Positions 35,201 to 44,951 are shown, numbered from the stretch's first letter. The stretch: DNA of 64,000 nucleotides from Paenibacillus glycanilyticus (GCF_030161375.1 NZ_BSSQ01000014.1:343095-407094); one strand, 5' to 3'. A program made the numbers and translations. Notes: generated by a model not told the origin, from the letters alone.

Positions 35201-38200
35201 ATGAAATCAGTAAATTTTCAGAAAAGAATTTCCATCACCTTAGTCATTACTCTCCTTGCGTCGGTATTCGCATTTGTGGGCTACCCGGTGAAACATGCTG
35301 AAGCGGCGAATACGTTCGACCTGGGACTCGTGGCGCTGAAATCGTCTGGGAAAGGGAAGTTCGTGAGGGTAACAACAAGCGGCACTACGCCAACCGCTGA
35401 CTCCAATGATGTATGGAAGGAAGAGTTGTTTGTACTCCAGAAATCCGGCAACTACTACACGCTTAAATCGAACAATACAGGGAAATACCTTACCGCACCA
35501 ACCAGTACAAGCTCCTCGGTAAAAGCGGACGCTACTTCCGTCACGAATTCGCAGAAATTTTCGATTGCGCAAAATACGGACGGTACCGTATCCTTTCTCG
35601 CTTATTCAAAAATCTCAGGTACAAAATATTATTTGGGATCTGCCAGTGACAATTATCTCTATACAGGCAGTTCAACAATAGGCGCAGCCCAAAAGTTCAA
35701 ACTCACCTCCTACCGCAATGCGATTCGGATCCTCGAAGTGACGGAATCCGGGACTTCTGACCTCTATTCCATTCTAGGCACTAATACTCCAATCCCCTTT
35801 ACTATCGATACATACAGCATGAAGGAATTTGTCGCTTCCAGGGATGACCTGGACGGTAAATACGATGTCGTATACATTGGCAAAGGTACACTAGTCGACA
35901 AAGACAACAAAGCAAAAACTCCGTACAGCATGACCCTTCTTGGCACGCAAACGCAAGGAACCACGCAGAGCAACAACCACAATACAAGCAGCATACAGAA
36001 CGATATCACGCAGCTTAAGGCTAATGAGATCACCAATGATTTTATTACCAAAGGACTGCCGGTTATCTTCTACAATGATTCAGGCACTTCTAACGGCGTT
36101 GAATATCAAGCCGATCTTAGTTCAACCAATAAAGCACTTTTAAAGAAGAACTTCCTTCCTTATAAAACACAGCAAAGCACAACGAGCGTTATTTTCGTTG
36201 ATTCCACCAATATCTCGACCGCGGATAATTTCATGAGCAAAACTAATTTGCTCGAGAAAGCAAACGTCCGGCCTCAATTAACAGTGACTAGCAAACCAAA
36301 TGACTACACGGCTAACCAGGCTAATCAATATAAGGCTGGCGATACCATCAGCTTTGGTTACACGATTGATAATGTCGGCGATATCAGCTCTAAAAATATC
36401 GAGCTCAACCTGTACATCAGTACGGACAGCGCCCTGCCTTTTGGCGCCGAACAAGTCGTTGCTACGAAGCAGGCGAACAGCGCAAGCGGAACGATCACTT
36501 ACACGCTGCCGAAAGGTTATTCGGGCATTCAATATTGGCGGCTTGAAGCGGTGGATTTCAACACCAAACTGAAGGATTATACTTCGGGTGTTTACCGGTT
36601 CCAGGATCAGAAGATTAACATCAAGGTCCTGCAAGTTATGCCTAATGACAGCAGCGCCAGTTCGCTCAAGGATACAAACAACATGAAATCGGCTTATCTC
36701 GCTCCAACATCCGGCAACACAAGCGATGCCTACAGCATCAGCATAGACACCATGAACATGAACACTTTCAACAGTGATGGCTATAAGACTTTAAACGGCA
36801 AATACGATATGCTGATTTTTGGTTTCGGCGATATTTACAACAATAACGCGCCGATTAGCGATAATGCCGCGGCTGCCGTTATCACCTTTATTAACACCAA
36901 ACAAAGCGTCATGTTTACCCATGATACGATTTATAACAGCAGCAACTCGAACAGCCGTAACTGGCTCGACAAATTCCAAGATATAACCGGTCAAATCGCT
37001 CCGCGCACGGATCTCGGTCTCGGAGCACCAGAGTCTTCAACAACGACGGAAAAAGTAAACGACGGCTTGTTAACGCAGTTCCCGTTCCTGCTCAGCGATA
37101 CAACCAATGTCGCAACAACGCATAACCAATACTACACACTTAAATTGGAAGATCCGACGGTCATCCCATGGTATAACATGAGCGGTGGCAAACGGACTTC
37201 CGGCGACAGCTGGAACTCGTTCTATACTTACTCCAAAGAGAATGTAACTTACTCAGGTTCGGGTCATACGAATTCCAAGTTCCCCGACTGGGAGCAGCAA
37301 TTATTCGTCAATACGATGTACCGGGCTTATCTCGGTTCCAACCATGCGCCTCAGTTGACCGTCAACTCGCCGGTAGAGTACAACTCAACAACCAACAACT
37401 TCATTCCGTCGTATCAGAACATTTTGCTCAATTATCAAGTCGATGATTTCGACCTTGGGGATCGTGAACTGAAGACTTCCGTTGACTTCACCTACAGTGG
37501 CAAAACGGAACATATATTGACGAATGAATCTGTGCTTGCAGGCGGCACCATCAACAAGCAGATTGCCAATCCGCTTCCGAATGGCGGAGATCTGAAGATT
37601 GATATTACTGCTACGGACAAGTCCGGCGCTGTCGTCAGCAAAACGATTAACGTAAAAATCGTCAAAGTCGAATCCAATATTGATTTGAGCCGGACGGTGT
37701 CCAGCAACGTCAAGGATAACCGGGTTCAAACCAATACAGCAGCTACGTTCACTTATACGATTACTCCAAAACCTATTGCAGCGAGCGGCTCTTTGACTGC
37801 TGATCAAATGAAAATAACGAATATTAAATTCAACGAAACGTTGCCCGCGAACTTGGAAGTGACCACTCTTCCTAGCGGATTCACGAAAACCGGTTCGGCA
37901 ACAACCGGCTATACGGTATCCGGAACACTTAATCAAATCACTTACAGCTTAAACGGAAACAATTATACGGCTGTACCTATGTCATTCGAGATTGGCGTAA
38001 AACCAACGAAAGACGGGTTGTACCCGCTTCAGAACGCTGTACTCACGTTTAACGATATTGGCCAGCAAACCGCAAGAACGTTAATGTTCCCAAGCTACGT
38101 GCTTGAAGCAGTAACAAAACTGACTTCGCTCAGCTTAACGGATTCAACTCTGCTTGTAGGAGACAGCAGGAAAATGATCCCAACTATTGCACCGCTTAAC

Positions 38201-39943
38201 GCAACTTACGGTTCGGCGTTCACTTGGGAGACTGACCGGCCAGATCTTGTCACAGTCGACAACTCCGGCATCTTGAAAGGCATTGCAGCCGGAACAGCCC
38301 GCATTACGGCAAGAGCAACGGATGGCAGCGGATTGATCGCTACAGCAGCCGTAACGGCTATTAAGCCAGGACTTAATATTGTCGGTCAGAACCGTGTCGC
38401 AACAGGAGATTCCATTAATTTAGCTGCAAATCTGTATACAGCCGATTACGAGAAAATTACAAGCTATCAATGGAGTATCACAACGGGCTCAAGCAAGATC
38501 AGCTTAACCGGATCAACCAATAGCACAGTCTCCGTGACTGGAAATAGTATCGGAACAGCTACTGTACATCTAACGGTTGGAACGGACCAGAGCAACAAAT
38601 ACGAAAGTGATATAACTATAACCGTGTATAAAAAGGTAACCTCCATTACAGTCACCGGAACCAAAATGTTTGTTGGAGATACCTATCAACTTAACCCTGT
38701 TGTAGGCCCATCAGACGCAACGGATAAATCTATTGTATATTTGCCAAGCAGCGACTCTAGCGTAGCTACCGTTAACAGCTCCGGACTTGTTACGGCGGTT
38801 GGTGCCGGAGAAGCAAGAATTACCGTGCAAGCCCAAGACGGCAGCGGAGTTACGGGTACTGCGGTTATTACCGTAGTTAAACGCACTCTGGTCACTTCCA
38901 TTGATTTGACGGGTACAACCATGCAGGTTGGATCGACGTATCAGCTTAATCCTGTCGTAAGTCCTGCAGACGCAACTAACAAATCGGTCACTTGGACGAG
39001 CAGTAAACCGAACATCGCAACCGTAAATAGCACAGGACTTGTTACTGCTGTTAGTGTTGGTGAAACCACGATTACCGCACAAGCCCAAGACGGCAGCGGA
39101 GTACAGGGTACAGCGGTTATTACCGTTATTAGAACGATTCCGGTCGCTTCCATTGCGATAACGGATACAACATTGGTAGTTGGCTCAACCTATGACCTTA
39201 ATCCGGTTATAAGCCCATCGGATGCAACCAATAAAACAACTACGCTATCAAGCAGTAATCCAAACATCGCAAACGTAAACAGTTCCGGAATTGTCACAGC
39301 CGTAAGCGCTGGAGTAGCTGTAATAACGGTTCAAGCTCAAGACGGCAGCAATGTAAAAGGGACAGCGACAATTACGGTTATAAATCCGGCGGCCGTAATC
39401 ACGGGACCAACCAGCTTAGAGCTTGGAACCGATGGAACAATGAACGCCAGCCTTCAGCCGCAAATCCCAGGCGATGCAATAAACGTTATTACATGGTCGT
39501 TTACCGAAGGTGTTGATCAGGTCACTGTTAAGGGATCAACAACAGGCACTTCTCTTACATTTACCGGCAAAAAAGCAGGTAAAATAAAGATTAAAGCAAC
39601 CATCCGGACAAATAGCGGCAAAATCTTTACGGCAGAACAAGAAATAACCATTAAGTCCGTTAGATTGCAGCTAGAAAAGACGTACCGCATCAAAGTCGGA
39701 ACAAGCAAAGAACTGTTTGATGCCCTTGCTTCCAGTCCAGCAGCAGGCAAAAACAATATTAAAGGCGATCTGGCGTGGACTTCGAGTAATCCGGCGATTG
39801 CCAAAGTTGACGCGAACACAGGTCGCGTTACCGGAGTAAAGACTGGGACGGTAACCATCACGGTCACCTACAGAAATGATCCATCCATCACCGCCAAGAC
39901 GACTATCATCGTGGAAAGAAATTCAAACGGCGAGAAATACTAA
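35201..39943 (+). CDS. Large secreted Ig-like (Big2) protein, DUF5057-like; candidate pilus adhesin
   Basis: 1580 residues. Signal peptide 1-35 (core ITLVITLLASVFAFVG, cleavage after AEA). Residues about 40-170 look like a fascin-like beta-trefoil (GKFVRVTTSG, GKYLTAPTST, YYLGSASDNYLYTG). About 174-870 resembles DUF5057: two similar halves opening IRILEVTESG and IKVLQVMPND with a CARDB-like domain between. Ig-like Big2 units follow: one at about 971-1052, three tandem 84-residue units at about 1145-1395, one at the C-terminus (about 1480-1575). No LPxTG motif, membrane anchor or S-layer domain is seen, so it is either released or held by another protein. GGAGG eight bases before the ATG. Its position between pilB and the minor pilin genes suggests a pilus-linked adhesin; that is inference. 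Confidence 0.88.
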   Translation: MKSVNFQKRISITLVITLLASVFAFVGYPVKHAEAANTFDLGLVALKSSGKGKFVRVTTSGTTPTADSNDVWKEELFVLQKSGNYYTLKSNNTGKYLTAPTSTSSSVKADATSVTNSQKFSIAQNTDGTVSFLAYSKISGTKYYLGSASDNYLYTGSSTIGAAQKFKLTSYRNAIRILEVTESGTSDLYSILGTNTPIPFTIDTYSMKEFVASRDDLDGKYDVVYIGKGTLVDKDNKAKTPYSMTLLGTQTQGTTQSNNHNTSSIQNDITQLKANEITNDFITKGLPVIFYNDSGTSNGVEYQADLSSTNKALLKKNFLPYKTQQSTTSVIFVDSTNISTADNFMSKTNLLEKANVRPQLTVTSKPNDYTANQANQYKAGDTISFGYTIDNVGDISSKNIELNLYISTDSALPFGAEQVVATKQANSASGTITYTLPKGYSGIQYWRLEAVDFNTKLKDYTSGVYRFQDQKINIKVLQVMPNDSSASSLKDTNNMKSAYLAPTSGNTSDAYSISIDTMNMNTFNSDGYKTLNGKYDMLIFGFGDIYNNNAPISDNAAAAVITFINTKQSVMFTHDTIYNSSNSNSRNWLDKFQDITGQIAPRTDLGLGAPESSTTTEKVNDGLLTQFPFLLSDTTNVATTHNQYYTLKLEDPTVIPWYNMSGGKRTSGDSWNSFYTYSKENVTYSGSGHTNSKFPDWEQQLFVNTMYRAYLGSNHAPQLTVNSPVEYNSTTNNFIPSYQNILLNYQVDDFDLGDRELKTSVDFTYSGKTEHILTNESVLAGGTINKQIANPLPNGGDLKIDITATDKSGAVVSKTINVKIVKVESNIDLSRTVSSNVKDNRVQTNTAATFTYTITPKPIAASGSLTADQMKITNIKFNETLPANLEVTTLPSGFTKTGSATTGYTVSGTLNQITYSLNGNNYTAVPMSFEIGVKPTKDGLYPLQNAVLTFNDIGQQTARTLMFPSYVLEAVTKLTSLSLTDSTLLVGDSRKMIPTIAPLNATYGSAFTWETDRPDLVTVDNSGILKGIAAGTARITARATDGSGLIATAAVTAIKPGLNIVGQNRVATGDSINLAANLYTADYEKITSYQWSITTGSSKISLTGSTNSTVSVTGNSIGTATVHLTVGTDQSNKYESDITITVYKKVTSITVTGTKMFVGDTYQLNPVVGPSDATDKSIVYLPSSDSSVATVNSSGLVTAVGAGEARITVQAQDGSGVTGTAVITVVKRTLVTSIDLTGTTMQVGSTYQLNPVVSPADATNKSVTWTSSKPNIATVNSTGLVTAVSVGETTITAQAQDGSGVQGTAVITVIRTIPVASIAITDTTLVVGSTYDLNPVISPSDATNKTTTLSSSNPNIANVNSSGIVTAVSAGVAVITVQAQDGSNVKGTATITVINPAAVITGPTSLELGTDGTMNASLQPQIPGDAINVITWSFTEGVDQVTVKGSTTGTSLTFTGKKAGKIKIKATIRTNSGKIFTAEQEITIKSVRLQLEKTYRIKVGTSKELFDALASSPAAGKNNIKGDLAWTSSNPAIAKVDANTGRVTGVKTGTVTITVTYRNDPSITAKTTIIVERNSNGEKY
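38634..39390 (+). repeat. Three tandem 252-base repeats coding Big2 domains
   Basis: The block GCCCAAGACGGCAGC recurs at 38831, 39083 and (slightly changed) 39335, an exact 252-base period equal to 84 residues. Divergence between copies is modest, so unit number may vary between strains by recombination. Confidence 0.85.
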
Positions 39944-39950
39944 TATTCAC

Positions 39951-39988
39951 AAAAGGAATGACCCGGTTGTTATAGGGTCATTCCTTTT
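39951..39988 (+). terminator. Terminator of the Big2 protein gene
   Basis: AAAAGGAATGACCC pairs with its complement, followed by TTTTTATT; directly after the stop codon. Confidence 0.92.
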
Positions 39989-40010
39989 TATTCGACGCCA
40001 AAACAAAAGC

Positions 40011-40042
40011 AGCCCCTAAGTCACGGTAATGACTTAAGGGCT
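40011..40042 (-). terminator. Terminator of the minor pilin operon
   Basis: AGCCCTTAAGTCA pairs with TGACTTAGGGGCT (one mismatch) on the minus strand, followed by GCTTTTGTTTT. Confidence 0.85.
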
Positions 40043-40054
40043 ACTATTTTGTGA

Positions 40055-41800
40055 TTATGAATTTGATGCCACTAACTGCTTTTTCCCTACAATAACGCTT
40101 AACTTCTTTACGCGGGGCAAGCCTTCGTATTGATTCTCGAACAAGTCATAATCGTAGTTGATTATAAACCGTGAGTCTTCTTTGGTGAGTGAGTTTTGCG
40201 GTCTCGGATCAAATATAATATCGGAATCTCCCTCCGAGGCTTTCCCCAGCACGGCATTAATCGTTAAATCACCTTTTGAGAAGAATCCTCCCCTTAACCA
40301 GAAGATCGAGCCTACGCCATAGAGCTCCGCATCTTGATCGGTATAAAAGAAAGCATCAAGGATATTTGGTTTGTTCGGACTATAAGTGCCAAAGTCATTA
40401 AAGGAGTCGACCTTGTTAACCAGTACGGGCCCTTTCGAGATCATAATCAGCTGCTGGCGATCCCCATTGTTCTGAATCCCTTGAATTTGCGCGTCTTCTA
40501 TGGTTGTACTTCCCAGTGTAAAGATCGTGGAATCGACTTTCACTGAATCGCTTATAAAGACATTGCCTGTTACAAGAATGTTTGCTTTAACGACAAGCGG
40601 ATCGCTGGAATAGTTGGAGATCGTCAAATCACCGTTTACAATCAGCCATTTATGTTGGTTCTTTTTGGCATCATCGGTATAAATCATGTTTTTATAATCA
40701 ATGCCGTCAAGTGCCAGGTTACCGTTAAACATAACCGTACTGGATAAAGAGTTGAAGTGTACAAAATAAGCCTCGTAATCTGCTAATTTCTTATCATAAT
40801 CAGCCATCAAGGCCTCGTCATCCAGATCCGTAGGCAAAGTTGGCTTTGGAGGAGGCCCTTCGGTGTACTGCACGCCGCTGCCGGCTTTCAGCAGGGACAC
40901 AAGACTGTTGAAACTTCCGGTTGTTCCGCTATTCGCGATTCCGGAATCCACGGCAGATTTAATATCGCTGCGATTTACCTTCGTAGCCTCTTCCGCCTTG
41001 TCGATGAAGGATTCGGCAACGTTAATGGAGATAAACTTCTGCTGATCGCGAAGCTGAATGTTTTTGTTCTCCACGCCAAGCAATTGCTGCAACGTCAGGT
41101 TAGTTCGCGAATACGGCTGATACTTGCCGCTAATGTCCAATACTTTAATGGAATCCATATTCTGAATAAAAATATCGCCTTCAAAATACGGATATTTTGT
41201 CTCTTTCTTTTTATCCGGATCATTATTGTAGACATATTTGGCTGTATTGCTAATCAGAAATTCATGTCCGGCATAGATATTGCCAAGTCCATAAGCAGCA
41301 CCGTTAATAATAACATCATTCTCAGAACCAAAAGCATAGTTGAGGAAATCCGGATAAGCCCCTATTGTAATCAGCTGGGTTAACTTCCTCTTCACCTTGT
41401 TCACTTCTGCTTCTGCGGTCAGGTTCAGCTTATAGCTGGTCTGATCGCCGATGTTCACCTGCTCCATGGTGATGTCCGTAATTTTCCCGCTAGCTCCCTG
41501 GAAGCTGGATTTGGTGTCTCTTTTCTTCAACTCAATCACGGCATTATTCATCAAGACTGAAAGTTCCTCGGGAGCAATATCTTCCCTGCCGTCGTATTTG
41601 GTGACGAGATAGGAAGCTGCTTCGCTTAACGTTTTTTCCGCAAGATGCAGGCTCTGCACATCGCTTTCCCGCGTTTCCGCCCGCGTTGCCCCGCCAAGCG
41701 TGGAGCTGACCACCGCCGTGCCCAATATCGTCAGAAGCAAGATCATAAACAAAACCATAACTAGCGCATATCCTCGCTCTCGATCATTCCCCAGTGGCAT
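40055..41800 (-). CDS. PilX-like minor pilin with large C-terminal domain
   Basis: 581 residues. The N-terminus MPLGNDRERGYALVMVLFM has the PilX-type pattern: a short basic leader, then a hydrophobic helix (about 10-35) with G/Y at the likely processing point, but without the FTLIE box and without the usual glutamate at position 5. The remainder (about 45-581) is a soluble outer domain; its middle (VIINGAAYGLGNIYAGHEF; GNLALDGIDYKNM; DLTISNYSSD; NVFISDSVKVDS) has the short repeated beta pattern of parallel beta-helix proteins. PilX proteins sit at pilus tips with PilV, PilW and PilY1. It follows the PilW-like gene by 12 bases. Bigger than Gram-negative PilX (about 200 residues). Confidence 0.86.
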   Translation of the reverse strand: MPLGNDRERGYALVMVLFMILLLTILGTAVVSSTLGGATRAETRESDVQSLHLAEKTLSEAASYLVTKYDGREDIAPEELSVLMNNAVIELKKRDTKSSFQGASGKITDITMEQVNIGDQTSYKLNLTAEAEVNKVKRKLTQLITIGAYPDFLNYAFGSENDVIINGAAYGLGNIYAGHEFLISNTAKYVYNNDPDKKKETKYPYFEGDIFIQNMDSIKVLDISGKYQPYSRTNLTLQQLLGVENKNIQLRDQQKFISINVAESFIDKAEEATKVNRSDIKSAVDSGIANSGTTGSFNSLVSLLKAGSGVQYTEGPPPKPTLPTDLDDEALMADYDKKLADYEAYFVHFNSLSSTVMFNGNLALDGIDYKNMIYTDDAKKNQHKWLIVNGDLTISNYSSDPLVVKANILVTGNVFISDSVKVDSTIFTLGSTTIEDAQIQGIQNNGDRQQLIMISKGPVLVNKVDSFNDFGTYSPNKPNILDAFFYTDQDAELYGVGSIFWLRGGFFSKGDLTINAVLGKASEGDSDIIFDPRPQNSLTKEDSRFIINYDYDLFENQYEGLPRVKKLSVIVGKKQLVASNS

Positions 41801-41812
41801 GCAGCCTTCCTC

Positions 41813-42337
41813 CTAAAACCCGAATTTACTTTCCAGAGTCAGCTGCTGATTGCGGCCGTTATGCTTCTGCTCAAGCACAAGCTTGATCGTAATAAGACCG
41901 CTGCTGCATTCCGTTACATTCGTGCTGCATTTGAGCTCTATGGCCGAAGTTTCTGATGAAGCATTCGTCTGATCCGGCAATTCGACTTCCGATCTTGTAT
42001 CAATAATCCGGTCGCCGATGTGAAGTTGCTTGTTCTGGAAAAAGATCTTCCTATCTTCCGGCGTCCCCACATCCCGTATGAGCTTAACACCATCCGGATC
42101 GGCCGCTATTAAGTCCGGTCCATACGAATACAATTCCGTTATGATCGAGGACATAAGCAAATCCCCATCGTCCCGCAGGGCATTTTCCGTTTCGATTCGG
42201 TTGTATGTATTCATGCCAAAGGTAATAACCGAGAAAATAATTCCTGCCGCGATTGAAAGCAAGGTCATCGACGCAATCAGCTCAACGAGCGTGAGTCCCT
42301 GCTCTTCGCTCCGCCATTTCTTAACGAACTCTCTCAC
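41813..42337 (-). CDS. PilW/PulJ-like minor pilin
   Basis: 174 residues. Prepilin leader MREFVKKWRSEEQG, cleavage site G/LTLVELIASMTLLSIA with glutamate 5, then an outer domain with one cysteine pair (KCSTNVTEC). It starts with GTG, overlaps the preceding PilV-like gene by 17 bases and uses GGAGGGG ten bases upstream within that gene. Such minor pilins form the initiation complex that starts pilus assembly. Confidence 0.92.
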   Translation of the reverse strand: MREFVKKWRSEEQGLTLVELIASMTLLSIAAGIIFSVITFGMNTYNRIETENALRDDGDLLMSSIITELYSYGPDLIAADPDGVKLIRDVGTPEDRKIFFQNKQLHIGDRIIDTRSEVELPDQTNASSETSAIELKCSTNVTECSSGLITIKLVLEQKHNGRNQQLTLESKFGF

Positions 42338-42851
42338 TGGCGATATACCCCTCCACTTCCGCCGCGTTACGCGCGCTCGCTGTTCCGTTCACTTTCTCAA
42401 CCCTTACCAGAACAGGCAGCAGTTCTTCCGCCATATTTTTCGTATCCGAATTGTTGAGCATATCGTTATGCATATCCCTCTGATAAATGACGGAAATCGT
42501 GTACTGAACATTGTTGATGTTGGGGTTTAGAATCTGCTGCAAGATCGAGGAGTCTTCCGCCAGTTGACTGACGTTGGCGTCACAGCCAGATACCGGGCAA
42601 GTAATTGCCGTGTTGGTGGTGTTCGCGAAATAAGTATGTATCGGTTCATAAGACTGCTTCTCCATGTAGAAGAGCGCGTTGCGCGCCAAGTTGACCATAA
42701 CCGTCTTGCTCTGATTGCCTTTCGCATAAGTAAGTGCGTTCGTGAAGAAGGAGGTGAGCACCAGACTGACCACCGACAAAATAACGAGAGCAGCCAATAC
42801 TTCCACCAAAGTTAATCCGGATTCATCCGTTCCGCGCCGAATCCATTTCAT
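42321..42851 (-). CDS. PilV-like minor pilin
   Basis: 176 residues. Leader MKWIRRGTDESG, cleavage site G/LTLVEVLAALVILSVV with glutamate 5, then an outer domain with a possible disulphide (CPVSGC). ATG at 42851 has AGGTG eight bases upstream. First gene of the three-gene minor pilin operon, which is convergent with the Big2 protein gene. The AT-rich stretch 42852-43005 upstream holds no gene and presumably carries its promoter. Confidence 0.9.
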   Translation of the reverse strand: MKWIRRGTDESGLTLVEVLAALVILSVVSLVLTSFFTNALTYAKGNQSKTVMVNLARNALFYMEKQSYEPIHTYFANTTNTAITCPVSGCDANVSQLAEDSSILQQILNPNINNVQYTISVIYQRDMHNDMLNNSDTKNMAEELLPVLVRVEKVNGTASARNAAEVEGYIASERVR

Positions 42852-43005
42852 CGGAATAGCACCTACCATCTACCAGCATTTTATTATCGCTAAAACTACT
42901 TCTATTTTACTATAAACTAGCTAATTTTACCATGAAACCTAATTCTAATTTCATAGATTTTGAGTGAGAATAATAAGTCTATAGAACTATCTCCATGCCA
43001 ACAAA

Positions 43006-43052
43006 AAAAGCCGCCCCAATGGTCATTATAGATGACCTCGGAACAGCCTTTG
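43006..43052 (-). terminator. Terminator of the O-methyltransferase gene
   Basis: GGTCAT-TATAG-ATGACC core with a longer G-C and G-U stem (AGGCTGTTCCGA / TTGGGGCGGCT on the minus strand) and then TTTTTT. Confidence 0.8.
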
Positions 43053-43062
43053 GTTAATTTCT

Positions 43063-43689
43063 TTACTTCACGATCGCAATCGCCAGACCGTCATATCCCG
43101 GGAGCACCGTACTCATCAGGCGTTCGTCGCTTGCGATTTGCTGATTGAAGCTGCGGACGGCCTTGACCGACGGGCCTTCTTTGGCCGGGTCCGTCGTGCG
43201 GCCGCGCAGCAGGATGTTGTCGCCGATAATGACGGCTCCCGGATTCGAGAGGGCAATCGCATGCTCCAGGTATAGCGGGTACCCTTCTTTATCCGCATCG
43301 ATGAAGAAGAAATCAAACTTTCTTCCTTCTTCCTGCAGCTTAACCAAGCTTTCGCGGGCATCGCCGATCCTATATTCTACAACATCGCCTAATCCCGCTT
43401 CCGTCATATGTACCTTCGCGACTTCCGCGTATTCTGCTTTCAATTCTAATGAAGTAAGAAGCCCGCCTTCCGCCAGCCCCCGCGCGATGCATATGCCGCT
43501 ATAGCCGCCAAGCGCGCCAATCTCCAAAGCCGTCTTGGCTCCGTTCATCTTGGCAAGCATCGTCAATAACCGGCCGTATCCGTCAGCAATCGAAATATCG
43601 GGCATGCCGCGTTCCGCGATCCCTTGTTTCGTGCGAATAAGGTCCTGATCCTCGCTATATAAACCGTCTACATATTGCTCGTCTGTCAA
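43063..43689 (-). CDS. SAM-dependent O-methyltransferase (caffeoyl-CoA/YrrM type)
   Basis: 208 residues. Motifs: TALEIGALGGYSGICIA (SAM loop), LTSLELKAEYAEVA, VEYRIGDARESL, FDFFFIDADKEGYPLYLEHA with metal-binding aspartates and VIIGDNILLRGR. This family methylates catechols or tRNA wobble uridine (TrmR, formerly YrrM, in Bacillus). TTG at 43689 is the chosen start; a longer frame from 43779 would run into the promoter region of the divergent RNA methyltransferase gene. Either role is possible. Confidence 0.92.
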   Translation of the reverse strand: MTDEQYVDGLYSEDQDLIRTKQGIAERGMPDISIADGYGRLLTMLAKMNGAKTALEIGALGGYSGICIARGLAEGGLLTSLELKAEYAEVAKVHMTEAGLGDVVEYRIGDARESLVKLQEEGRKFDFFFIDADKEGYPLYLEHAIALSNPGAVIIGDNILLRGRTTDPAKEGPSVKAVRSFNQQIASDERLMSTVLPGYDGLAIAIVK

Positions 43690-43814
43690 ATTACTCTCAA
43701 CCTCTCTATTTTTACAATTTGTAAAAGCTACCCTGTTTGTCCTATACTTGATTGTATGATTTTGACCGTGTGGATACAACTCATGTTTTCACAGGTAAGG
43801 GGAGAATGGAAATA

Positions 43815-44951
43815 ATGACAACGATTAACCTGATCGCTACCGCGCCGATGGGACTGGAAGCGATCGTTGCGCGCGAGCTGAAAGCTCTCGGCTATACGGA
43901 CCTTCAGGTGGAGAACGGCCGCGTCCGTTTCACCGGGCAGCCGATTGATATTTGCCGCACCAACCTGTGGCTTCGCTCCGCCGGACGCATTCTCGTTAAT
44001 ATGGGCGAATTCAAGGCAACAACGTTCGAAGATTTGTTCGAAGGAACAAAAGCGCTCGACTGGCCGGAATGGATTCCGGAAGACGGTGAATTCCCGGTGA
44101 ACGGCCGCTCGCAGAAGTCGCAGCTCACCAGTGTTCCAGCCTGCCAAAGTATCGTAAAAAAAGCGGTTGTAGAGAAAATGAAGGACCGCTACGGCACGGA
44201 ATGGTTCCATGAAGACGGCGGCCAATATGTCATCGAAGTCACTTTGATGAACGATACGGCGATGCTGACGCTCGACACAACCGGCCCAGGCCTCCATCAA
44301 CGCGGTTACCGGAAATTTTCTACCGAAGCTCCAATCCGCGAGACGATGGCTGCTGCCCTCGTAGACCTCAGCCGCTGGAATCCGGAACGTCCGCTTTACG
44401 ATCCATTCTGCGGATCCGGCACTATTCTTGTTGAAGCAGCCATGATGGCATGGAACATTGCTCCCGGCCTGCGCCGTTCGTTTAACGCAGAAGGCTGGCC
44501 GCTTGTCCCGAATGAACTGTGGGACGAAGCGCGCGAGGAAGCTTTTGACGCGGTGAAGGATGATATCCCGCTCCAAATCGCCGGTTCCGATATTGATCCT
44601 TATGCGATTGAAATTGCGGAAGCTGCCGTTAAAAAGGCTGGATTTGGCAAAGAAATCAAGTTAAAGGTCATGCCCGTTTCGAAAATCAAGCCGGAAGGCG
44701 ATTATGGCGTCATTATTACGAACCCGCCTTACGGCGAGCGTCTCGGCGATGACAAGGAAGCGGAGATGGCGCTTATGCAATTCGGCCGTTCGGCTCTGTA
44801 TCTTCCAACATGGTCCTTCTTCTCGATCACTCCTTCGAAGACGATGGAGCACTATTTCGGCAAGGTGGCAGATAAGAAACGTAAGCTGTTCAACGGACGT
44901 ATCGAATGTACCTATTATCAATTCTTTGGTCCATTGCCTCCCCGGAAATAA
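43815..44951 (+). CDS. ypsC: THUMP-domain RNA guanine-N2 methyltransferase (RlmL/YpsC)
   Basis: 378 residues. N-terminal ferredoxin-like/THUMP region (about 1-160) binds RNA; the methyltransferase domain has DPFCGSGTILVEAAMMAWN (motif X/I), GSDIDPYAIEIAEAA (motif II) and the catalytic NPPYGERL (motif IV). Predicted to make m2G in 23S rRNA. ATG at 43815 has GGGGAG ten bases upstream; an ATG at 43806 is too close to that site. Divergent from the O-methyltransferase gene. Confidence 0.94.
   Translation: MTTINLIATAPMGLEAIVARELKALGYTDLQVENGRVRFTGQPIDICRTNLWLRSAGRILVNMGEFKATTFEDLFEGTKALDWPEWIPEDGEFPVNGRSQKSQLTSVPACQSIVKKAVVEKMKDRYGTEWFHEDGGQYVIEVTLMNDTAMLTLDTTGPGLHQRGYRKFSTEAPIRETMAAALVDLSRWNPERPLYDPFCGSGTILVEAAMMAWNIAPGLRRSFNAEGWPLVPNELWDEAREEAFDAVKDDIPLQIAGSDIDPYAIEIAEAAVKKAGFGKEIKLKVMPVSKIKPEGDYGVIITNPPYGERLGDDKEAEMALMQFGRSALYLPTWSFFSITPSKTMEHYFGKVADKKRKLFNGRIECTYYQFFGPLPPRK

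Noticed and set aside
38634-39390. Tandem DNA repeat as a mobile or satellite element
   Set aside because: The 252-base period is in frame and codes for Ig-like domains with diverged third positions, so it is a domain repeat within a gene.
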